NCBI GenBank assembly: GCA_963921825.1
Contig: OY997591.1
Location: 30,153,825-30,217,824, forward strand
Length of the DNA: 64,000 nucleotides
Reading direction: 5' to 3'
Source of the DNA: Erodium maritimum
Taxonomy: Eukaryota > Streptophyta > Magnoliopsida > Geraniales > Geraniaceae
Positions 11,750 to 19,946 of this stretch are shown here, one piece after another (position 1 is the stretch's first letter; each line of letters begins with the position of its first letter). Both the position numbers and the translations under genes were made by a program. Under the pieces are notes generated by a model that did not search any database, had not been told where the DNA came from, and saw only the letters and a list, made by a program, of their open reading frames with translations.

Positions 11750-12239
11750 TTAGGCATTGATCCAACCATTGTACATGATTTTCACCTACGTTTCTGTTAC
11801 ATCTCAACTGATTGACATGCGCTCTCCCAACTAATGGATTGTTGTGGTACTTTATGAGTTTTGTCACTTTGTATGATTTGGTATCAGCTATGCGTGTGAA
11901 ACGTATCATAGCCACACAGTTTGTCCTTGTCAACAATCGTTTCCACTTTTTCTTTTCACTAGATTCAGGTGTATACTATTTCTCTCGTGTGGATCCTTCG
12001 TTTGAGCATACCATATACTTAATCTGAATTGTGTTACCCTTTCCAACTTTACGAGAGTGTCTCTTAGTGTTGAAACCACCTACCTTTCCATAACTGGTAT
12101 AAAATTCAATACCGTGATTCAAATTGTTGAATATTTGTCCCACATACAAAGTCTGGTCAGTCCCGCACGATGGTACGTGTGTCTGTGCATCTCATTCTGA
12201 TACAGGTGTATCATCTCCAACATCGAATTCATTATCCAT
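11750..12239 (-). pseudogene. FAR1-related DNA-binding domain, pseudogene fragment
   Basis: Reading the minus strand from an ATG at 12239 gives one continuous frame of about 163 codons with the N-terminal domain of FAR1/FHY3-type proteins: VGQIFNNLNHGIEFYTSYGK, GGFNTKRHSRKV, YMVCSNEG, RLLTRTNCVAMIRFTR, SYKVTKLIKYHNNPLVG. FAR1 proteins are plant transcription factors derived from MULE transposases, and this domain is their zinc-binding DNA-binding part. Two stops interrupt the frame: TGA at 12194-12192 and TAG at 11978-11976. The last zinc-ligand His of the usual HNHP motif is Asn (HNNP). The G1 LTR then truncates it, so the transposase-like and SWIM domains are absent. It could be a decayed host gene or the gene of an old MULE. 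Domain identity rests on motif recognition. Confidence 0.75.
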
Positions 12240-12689
12240 TTCTGCACACAATATGTGTACTCAGACATAAAGGGATAGAATGATATGTTTAAAATGTAAA
12301 TTAATATATTTTTTGCGTAATTTAAACATCAATATGTAAATATGTGTTAACTTATTGTAATCTAGATTTATGAGTGCCATTCAAGTATTCTAATATTACC
12401 TTCTAATCTCACACACATATGTATACACAAACTTGTTATAAAAACACAATCGTATTATGTAATTCGGGTCATATATTATGTAAATATTTTGACGATCAAG
12501 TACTAGTTTGAAAAATAATGTAAATTAACCAAATATTCGAAATCTCTATGCATTCAATCCATATTCATAACACACACACAAAATAAATTCTATAATATAT
12601 TTTATACAATACCATTCAAATTATGTAATTTTCCTCATATATTATGTAATTATTATTATCATAAACTGAAAGTGTGTAATAATAATGTA
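12240..12689. repeat. AT-rich region upstream of the FAR1 fragment with diverged tandem units
   Basis: There is no coding signal. Segments of about 160-170 bp with CATATATTATGTAATT and CACACACAAAATAAAT motifs recur at about 12360-12530 and 12531-12689. They recur again past the MULE at about 14508-14680, so the MULE landed in a short diverged tandem array. Confidence 0.5.
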
Positions 12690-12698
12690 ACCTATTCA
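12690..12698. repeat. Target-site duplication of the MULE (left)
   Basis: ACCTATTCA, identical to 14499-14507. Nine bases is the length generated by Mutator-like transposases. Confidence 0.9.
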
Positions 12699-14498
12699 GA
12701 GGAAAAATCAAATAGAAACCACTCCTTAACGTAAAAACTGTGTGAACCAATCCAAGTCATTCATTTTAAGAATGGATGGATGTGATGCAATTGATTTGTT
12801 GACTGCAAAAAAAACAGCACTTTTTAGTAAGGGGTAAGGGCTTTTTAGTAAAACCATCATATATTTTTTTTTACCAATTCACTAATTTAATTTTTCCCGC
12901 TTCGATTGGCTTCAAACTTGCGCCATTAGTTTTGTTTTTTCAAGGGCTTTCTATCAAGATCAGTCATGAATATATTTTGAAGCACGAAAAAAAATTATTT
13001 TCGGGGTTGATTTTAAAAAAAAAAGTTAAGTCTGGGTAATTTATATCAACACTATACACTGGGTTTATCAACACTATACACTGGATTTATCAACACTATA
13101 CACTGGATTTATCACCTCATTTTCCAAAATCGAACATGATTTTTATCACATCATCACATGTTTTTTTATGAACACTAAGCACTAGTTTTATCAACACTAA
13201 ACACAATGTTTATCATTAAATTACATGTGTTTTTATCATCCCATCACATATTTTTTTTATCAACACTAAACTCTAGGTTATCACCCTTATTTCGGGGCTG
13301 ATTTTAAAAAAAGTTAAGTCTGGGTAATTTTTATCAACACTATACACTAGGTTTATCAACACTATACACTGGGTTTATCGACACTGAACACTAGTTTTAT
13401 CACCTCATTTTTCAAAATCGAACATGATTTTTATCACATCATCACATGTTTTTTATGAACACTAAGCACTAGTTATATCAACACTAAACACTATGTTTAT
13501 CATTAAATTACATGTGTTTTTATCATCACATCACATGTTTTTTTTATCAACACTAAACTCTAGGTCATCACCTTTATTTCGGGGCTGATTTTAAAAAAAA
13601 AGTTAGTCTGGGTAATTTTTATCAACACTATACACTGGGTTTATCAACACTATACATTGGGTTTATCAACACTGAACACTAGTTTTATCACCACATTTTC
13701 CAAAATCGAACATGATTTTTATCACATCATCACATGTTTTTTATGAACACTAAGCACTAGTTTTATCAACACTAAACACTATGTTTTATCATTAAATTAC
13801 ATGTGTTTTTATCATCCCATCACATGTTTTTTTATCAACACTAAACTCTAGGTTATCACCCTTATTTCGGGGCTGATTTAAAAAAAATTAAGTTTGGGTA
13901 ATTTTTATCAACGCTATACACTGGGTTTATCAACACTATACACTGGGTTTATCAACACTGAACACTAGTTTTATCACCTCATTTTCCAAAATCGAACATG
14001 ATTTTTATCACATCATCACATGTTTTTTATGAACACTAAGCAGTAGTTTTATCAACACTAAACACTATTTAGCACTAGTTTGATACTCCGATAAAAAAAA
14101 TTTATTAGTGAAGATTTATCAACACTAAACATTTTTTTTATCACCCCAATATAAATTTTTATTTTCGTGCTTCAAAATATATTCATTACTGATCTTGATT
14201 TAAAGCCCTTGGAAAAAGAAAAATATTGACGCAAGTTTGAAGCTAATCGGAGTTGAAACGAAGCGGGAATGATTAAAGTAATGAATTGTTGAACAAAAAA
14301 ATGGACATTTGTCCACATGGCACCATGCTATTACAATTTTGCCCTTGCTTGTGTGAGAAAGTAAGAAAGTGGCGTGAATTTTGGTTGAATTGGGGTGATG
14401 ATGTGGCATTATGATGAATGTTGGATCTAAAGGGAATGTGGCTAAGATTGGTTCACACAGTTTTTGGGATAAGAGGGGTTTCTATTAGATTTCTCCTC
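12699..14498. mobile_element. Non-autonomous MULE with long terminal inverted repeats
   Basis: An 1800-bp element bounded by perfect 9-bp target duplications. The ends are inverted copies: the left starts GAGGAAAAATCAAATAGAAA and the reversed right starts GAGGAGAAATCTAATAGAAA, and both continue to AAAACTGTGTGAACCAATC. A second matching block lies at about 12895-13000 and 14160-14275 (CTTCAAACTTGCG, CAAGGGCTTT, ATATATTTTGAAGCACGAAAA). The arms are therefore about 300 bp, with a diverged middle. The interior is mostly a 288-bp tandem array, and there is no transposase. An autonomous MULE elsewhere must have moved it. Short ORFs such as 14200-14409 lie in the inverted repeat. Confidence 0.88.
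13001..14070. repeat. 288-bp tandem array inside the MULE, about 3.7 copies
   Basis: Units start at TCGGGG at 13001, 13292, 13579 and 13867, giving periods of 291, 287 and 288 bp. Each unit contains two to four copies of a sub-repeat of about 23 bp, TATCAACACTATACACTGGG. The last unit is cut short near 14070. The array is AT-rich and noncoding. Confidence 0.9.
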
Positions 14499-14507
14499 AC
14501 CTATTCA
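14499..14507. repeat. Target-site duplication of the MULE (right)
   Basis: ACCTATTCA, a perfect match to 12690-12698. Confidence 0.9.
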
Positions 14508-15294
14508 ATTATTAAAAATAACTATTCTTTCATTTCATGTTCATAAGACACACATAAAATAAATGTGAATATTATTTTCATACCAGATAATCATGTTATG
14601 TTATTATCCCCATGTATTATGTAATTGTGTTCATTATCAACTAAATGCGTGTAAAATACTGTAAAATATCTAGGTATTTAATCTAACTATTGATTCAATT
14701 CATATTGCATAAATTGTAATCGTCCACACACAATAATATGCAGGACACATGTGTATACGATGGCTACTGTTTTCAATCACATGTGCAATAGTTCATGCAT
14801 CAAAATACAATTGTAGTGTAAGATGCATCATATTACACCTGGGATTTTTTAACATCTATAGCAATCAAAAGAAATTACGAACCCAATTTAAGATCACTTA
14901 CACTCAATGTTCTTGTTAATACAGATATACGAACTGGAGCAGAGAGAGATGACTGTGATCAAACTTGTATGCGATTTTTGATGTGGATGTGTGTTGCGAA
15001 CTTCTCCTTCATGTTGTCTGAGCTTTATGATTGACGTTACATCCTATGTTTGGTATGAATTGCGATATACTCCTCTTCTTCAAGAATCATCACAAATACG
15101 AACGTTATAATATTGAATCGACAATAGCCTTTTACATATTTTCCATGCACTGCGCGCGTGAACAACTTGTTGATGCATAATCGTACATTCAAATCCAATC
15201 ATCAATTCATTTTTAATCTACGATTCTCTCTGGTCCGCGAGTTCGCACCATATTTATGGTTTGTACCCGAAACCCTCCCTACTATATATATATA
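14508..15294. other. AT-rich noncoding DNA between MULE and MITEs
   Basis: There is no credible ORF. The first 170 bp continue the diverged tandem units described at 12240-12689. The rest would be the far upstream or 5' untranslated side of the minus-strand FAR1-like sequence if that was once a gene. I see no clear promoter motif. Confidence 0.5.
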
Positions 15295-16064
15295 GGACTG
15301 GTATCAAGTACAAACAGGGGCTTATTGTGCGAACTACAAACAAATATGGGCCATAGGATCCTCCCAAAGTGACGTCAGCAGAGCGTACCAGATGCTAACA
15401 CGTGGGCAATTAAATAAAAAAAGATGTACCTTACTGTGCAAACTACGGACGATTCTCAGCCACGGGATGCGCATGCGATGACGTCATCAGAGCACGCAAG
15501 ATGCTGACACATGGGCGCCTCCGCTCCTGGTGCGCGCGCCCAGTGCTGATAGTTTACATAGCACGATGCTGATAGTTACATAGCACGGTGCTAATACCTT
15601 ATAGTGATGATACCTTACATGCATTTGTATTGCGCACACAGTGCTGTTAGTTTACATAGCACGGTGCTAATACCTTATAGTGCTGATACCTTACATGAAA
15701 TTGTACTGCATGCCCAATGCTAATACCTTACATAGCACGGTGTTGATAGTTTACATATCACAATGCTAATACCTTATATGCAAAATAGTGTTGATACCCT
15801 ATATGCAATTATACTGATAGTTTACATACATAGGTGCTGATAGGATATATATATACGAGTTCTAATACCTTAAAATCACATGATGCTAGTGTCTTGCGCG
15901 TTGTGCGTGTGGTCAACACGTGCTACTGTGCGGGCAGAGGCGTGCGCGAAGTGGCCATGTGTTCGCATCTGGTGCGCTCTGCTGACGTCACTTTGACCGC
16001 ATCCTATGGTCCATATTTTTTTTGTAGTTTGCACGATAAGCCTCGTTTTTACTGGATACCCACC
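15295..16064. mobile_element. Palindromic MITE, large copy (a)
   Basis: The arms are inverted copies of about 115 bp. The left arm has GGTATCAAGTACAAAC, CTTATTGTGCGAACTACAAA, AAAGTGACGTCAGCAGAGCG and CCAGATGCTAACACGTGG; the right arm repeats these in reverse (GCTGACGTCACTTTG, TAGTTTGCACGATAAG). It is flanked by (TA)n. The interior holds degenerate repeats of GTGCTAATACCTTA and GCACGGTGCT. It has no coding capacity. It is a foldback-type element related to the three smaller copies that follow. Confidence 0.75.
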
Positions 16065-16309
16065 TTATATATATATATATATATATATATACCTATTTTC
16101 AAGTTAGAACATATAACCAATCTAGGTCATTGATTACCCAGATCGGATGGCCACCGAAATTCAGGGGTGGTGGTGATTGATTGATTACTAAATAAATTAC
16201 AAGATAGGCATTAATTAAAATAAATATGGGCCTTTAATTCTACGATCTAAGGGATCAGATTGATAGTTCTACGTTCAGACGAAGTTATGAAGTTTGTACC
16301 TGATAGTTA
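16065..16309. other. (TA)n run and short unassigned spacer
   Basis: An AT dinucleotide run at about 16066-16091 is followed by about 215 bp of ordinary noncoding DNA in which I recognise nothing. Confidence 0.6.
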
Positions 16310-16314
16310 TACAT

Positions 16315-16363
<49 letters not shown>
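16310..16363. repeat. CA/TA microsatellite
   Basis: A short (CA)n run leads into about 40 bp of perfect (TA)n directly before MITE copy b. Confidence 0.9.
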
Positions 16364-16366
<3 letters not shown>

Positions 16367-16700
16367 GGTATCAGGTACAAACCCCCCCCCCCCTATATTG
16401 TGCAAACTACGAACCCATGAGAGCCATAGGATCCCCCCAAAGTGATGTCAGCAGAGCGCACCAGATGCTGACACGTGGACAATATATATATAAAACACCG
16501 CACCTTATTGTGCAAACTACGAACTCACCAGGCGCTGACACGTGGCGCGCAGAGTGCTAATAGTTTGGGCGCACAGTGCTAATAGTCCCAAACTATTAGC
16601 ACCGTGCTGCGCAAACTATCAGCACTATGCGTGCCACGTGTCAGCACCTGGTGAGTTCGTAGTTTGCACAATAAGGGTGGTTTTTACTGGATAACTACCA
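16364..16700. mobile_element. Palindromic (TA)n-flanked MITE, copy b
   Basis: A 337-bp foldback element. It starts ATTGGTATCAGGTACAAAC, followed by TTATTGTGCAAACTACGAAC. It ends GTTCGTAGTTTGCACAATAA, then TTTTTACTGGATAACTACC. The centre is a nested hairpin of AGTGCTAATAGTTTGGG and its reverse. It carries a long C run near 16381. The ORF over 16294-16560 is a by-product. Confidence 0.85.
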
Positions 16701-16709
16701 TATATATAT

Positions 16710-17040
16710 GATTGGTATCAGGTACAAACCCCCCCTTATTGTGCAAACTACGAACCCATGAGAGCCACAGGATCCCCCCAAAGTGATGTCAGCAGAGCGC
16801 ACCAGATGTTGACACGTGGACAATATATATATAAAACACCGCACCTTATTGTGCAAACTACGAACTCACCAGGCGCTGACACGTGGCGCGCAGAGTGCTA
16901 ATAGTTTGGGCGCACAGTGCTAATAGTCCCAAACTATTAGCACTGTGCTGCGCAAACTATCAGCACTATGCGTGCCACGTGTCAGCACCTGGTGAGTTCG
17001 TAGTTTGCACAATAAGGGTGGTTTTTACTGGATAACTACC
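16710..17040. mobile_element. Palindromic (TA)n-flanked MITE, copy c
   Basis: Nearly identical to copy b, separated from it only by about 9 bp of (TA)n. The copy-to-copy period is about 346 bp. Confidence 0.85.
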
Positions 17041-17053
17041 ATATATATATATA

Positions 17054-17390
17054 GGATTGGTATCAGGTACAAACCCCCCCCCCCCTTATTGTGCAAACTA
17101 CGAACCCATGAGAGCCACAGGATCCCCCCAAAGTGATGTCAGCAGAGCGCACCAGATGTTGACACGTGGACAATATATATATAAAACACCGCACCTTATT
17201 GTGCAAACTACGAACTCACCAGGCGCTGACACGTGGCGCGTAGAGTGCTAATAGTTTGGGCGCACAGTGCTAATAGTCCCAAACTATTAGCACTGTGCTG
17301 CGCAAACTATCAGCACTAAACGTGCCACGTGTCAACACCTGGTGAGTTCGTAGTTTGCACAATAAGGATGGTTTTTACTGGATAGCTACC
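17054..17390. mobile_element. Palindromic (TA)n-flanked MITE, copy d
   Basis: Nearly identical to copy c, with a few substitutions (for example GCGTAGAGTGC for GCGCAGAGTGC). It follows copy c after about 13 bp of (TA)n and is itself followed by (TA)n. Copies b, c and d form a head-to-tail array. Confidence 0.85.
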
Positions 17391-17759
17391 CTATATATAT
17401 ATATATATAACTATCAGGTACTTTTATCATAACGCTTTTTGTAAAACCCTAAAAGTAGCCTTATGATTTTTTTTATTTTAGTACCCTTATGTTCGGTCCA
17501 CGGACGGAATTGACATATTTTGTTAGAAAACTAACAGAATATTCCTTTAAGTTAGTCGTGTGACCCCATGTGCTAGTTAGTGAGTAGTGAAAGTACCATT
17601 TTTCCCTTCTTTATTTTAACCTTACCAATTTTATAAGCATAATTACCTTTATACCCTCAATTCAGTTATAATATAATAAATTACAAATGATTCAAATTAA
17701 AAGAATAAAAAAAGTAAAAGAATGAAATTAATTTAATAATTAAAAAAACATGTGGATGA

Positions 17760-18420
17760 TTCCTACCTCATCTAGTATCTGCACATTCTCACTAATCTCT
17801 AACCTAATTCATACAAACACAACACAATTCTCTAACCTAATCCACACAAACACAACACCAGACCCGTCATCCTCTTCCTCGCTTCAGGAACTGCTCTGGT
17901 AAGCTTTGAACAAACCATTCCCCTCGGTGTTCATCATCTCATCCGACCGACTTCGCCGTTCATTATCTTCTCCAGCCAAATATCGAGCTCTAGCGCTCGA
18001 GCGACCTCGTTCTTCCTCATAGATTTGGCCCTGGTTCTCGTCGCTCCTCGTCGATTTAACTTCACCGCTCCTCGTCACTCTGTCGAGCATCTCAGCCCGT
18101 AGATGATGACTGACCACCCTTATCACCTTCCACGAAATCCCCTTTCTCTCCAGAAAACAAAACCTCATTCCTCCTCCCGATTTCAAAGCAGATCTGTTCC
18201 AGCGCACCTTTATACGTCGTCTCTAGAGCTTCTTCCTCGTCGTGCAAGAATTATCGTGTCGCCGTCATCTCTCCCCTTTGTGTCCAGAAATTTTCATGAT
18301 TTCCATTTTTTCTCAAGATTTCAAGAAATTTCCAGAAATTGTTTTGTTTCTAACAATCTCACTACTTCCATAAATATTAGTTCATGTTTTATTTGATAGG
18401 TTTTCTTCTGATAGTTCATA
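17760..18420. other. GC-richer, gene-fragment-like interior of the second TIR element
   Basis: About 660 bp rich in pyrimidine tracts (TCTCTAACCTAAT, CTTCCTCGTCGTGC) sit between AT-rich flanks, like a plant 5' untranslated region or first exon. Frames of 97-107 codons exist on both strands, but neither resembles a protein I know. It may be captured host sequence. I do not call a gene. Confidence 0.35.
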
Positions 18421-18890
18421 ATAGTTCAATATGATTTTGTTCTGAATGTTTGTGGATCAGTGTTGTTCTGCACACTCTGGAAATTCATACTGATGTTCTT
18501 CGTGTGTTCATAACGTTCTTCAGAAACACTTTTCCAAAAATTCTATGATTTTCGTTTGTTTTGATATTAATTCTAATTTTAAATTAAAAGATAAAAATAA
18601 ATAAATTTATTAAAATACTGAATAACAGAAATTAAATATTATACAAAATTAAAGATAAAGAAAATTTTAAAAAGTTGATAAAATTTAAAAAAAATAGAGA
18701 ATTAACACATTTTGAGAAAAAAAATTAATAAACATTTATAAGTTTCTGAAACAAAAAGAATTAAAGATAAAGAAAAAATATCAAATTTTATGGAAATTTT
18801 ATTTTAAAAATTATAAAAAAAAATTAATGAAAATATATTAAAAAGTAGTTAAGAAATGAATGATATTATGAATAACTAATTAAAATATTA
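18421..18890. other. AT-rich noncoding interior
   Basis: Very A-rich sequence with long A and AT tracts. I see no coding, repeat or structural signal beyond composition. Confidence 0.6.
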
Positions 18891-19272
18891 ATAGAATTAA
18901 ATTTAGAATTGAGGGTAGAATGATCTTTCTACCCTCAATAATCTTCAGTCAAAATTCAACTAAATCAGCAAGGGAAAAATGGTCATCTAACTTTCTTCTG
19001 TTAGTTTTTTAACCCCAATGACTCAAAACGTCTGTTGACCGAACATAATGGTACCAAAACGGAATAAAAATCATGAGGGTACCAAAACGTTCATGGACCA
19101 AACATAAAGGTACCATAATATATTTAACCCTTGTTTCAAACTCTTGTAACGCTTTCATGCAACAAGATTTAGACGCATTGGAAATTGTATTTGAGAAGTC
19201 ATATGTACAACAGAACATTTAAATGGTAGCTCGGTAATATAAATATATAAAAAGTATTTATGAGTATTAACA

Positions 19273-19545
19273 ATGAAGTATTTTTATTCGTTTTTTTTTT
19301 CAAAGAAGGGTCACTCGAAGGGGATTGTTCCACCAACCGTGGTCTATCAGACAAGAGCCAGGACCTCTGCTGATAGAGGGGATAAAATGGGACGTTTTAT
19401 TGTGGACGTGGCCAAAAAGGATAGCTCTGGCAAGTGGAGTTATAGCACGAAAGTTGGCCATAGACATGTTGATCTTTGTGCTTTGGCTTTCGAGAAGGAC
19501 GCTGAAGGTAGGAAGAACAAGGAGTACTTGGAACCGACTTCATAA
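19273..19545 (+). CDS. Unrecognised exon-like ORF (gene fragment)
   Basis: A 90-codon frame ends in TAA at 19543. I do not recognise the protein. From about residue 12 it looks like real coding sequence, soluble and charged (VVYQTRARTSADRGDK, GRFIVDVAKKDSSGKW, STKVGHRHVDLCALAFEKD, EYLEPTS). The first ten codons are mostly a T-run ending in AAAG, which looks like an intron polypyrimidine tract and acceptor near 19305-19308. The true exon may therefore start there and be the last exon of a partial gene. There is no upstream exon in sight; 5' of it lies the second TIR element. It has no similarity to the surrounding retroelements. Confidence 0.45.
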   Translation: MKYFYSFFFSKKGHSKGIVPPTVVYQTRARTSADRGDKMGRFIVDVAKKDSSGKWSYSTKVGHRHVDLCALAFEKDAEGRKNKEYLEPTS

Positions 19546-19946
19546 CTTGCTTTATCCCCTGTTCTGGTTTCTAACCGATTCACTTGTTTGAATCCGGATA
19601 GGAAGTAGTCACGTTGTTTTTCTCTTGTACTTCTCGTTTTTCCTTTTTGTTTTTTTCGCTCTTTGAAGCTGGTAATGGTCTGAGGAAAGGATCTTTTTGG
19701 ATCCTTTCTTGCTTTGTTCTATAACCTTATAGAACATTTGCTTATTAAAATTTATTAGCTTATCAAAAAAATTATTCGTTTTAAAAAACACGATGTCTCT
19801 TGAAAAGTATAGAACGAGCAGAAAGATTCAGATACATATAATTATATGGAAACCAATTCATACGACAAAAATTAAATAATACTTTTATTTTTTAATAAAC
19901 GTTGTGAAAATTATATATCAATCACCAGGATATACATAAGAATTAT
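19546..19946. other. 3' flank of the exon-like ORF
   Basis: No gene. Two short hairpins (AAAGGATC...GATCCTTT at about 19685-19710 and TTCTATAA...TTATAGAA at about 19717-19735) and AT-rich sequence would fit a 3' untranslated region and polyadenylation area, which is inference. Confidence 0.4.

Larger units (their letters stand above)
17432..19130. mobile_element. Second long-TIR DNA element (MULE-like, possible Pack-MULE)
   Basis: The two ends are imperfect inverted repeats. The left arm has CCTTATGATTTTTTTTATTT, CCCTTATGTTCGGTCCACGG, AAAACTAACAGAA and CCATTTTTCCCTT. The reversed right arm has CCTCATGATTTTTATTCCG, CCATTATGTTCGGTCAACAG, AAAACTAACAGAA and CCATTTTTCCCTT. The arms are 200-250 bp. 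The outer limits and the target duplication are not clear, so the coordinates are approximate. The inside has an exon-like GC-richer part and an AT-rich part. Superfamily is inferred from the long inverted repeats only. Confidence 0.55.

Noticed and set aside
15295..17390. Helitron interpretation of the TATCAGGTAC-starting repeats
   Set aside because: They have inverted arms and (TA)n flanks, no CTRR 3' end, and no insertion between A and T with single-ended hairpin structure.
18103..18396. 97-codon ORF in the second TIR element as a host gene
   Set aside because: Ser/Phe-rich, with no domain recognised; the opposite strand is also open. It looks like untranslated or first-exon sequence.
17423..19145. 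Nine-base target duplication for the second TIR element (TTGTTTCAA on the right)
   Set aside because: The left side has only TTTTTGTAA-like sequence. The match is not good enough, and the left end is uncertain.
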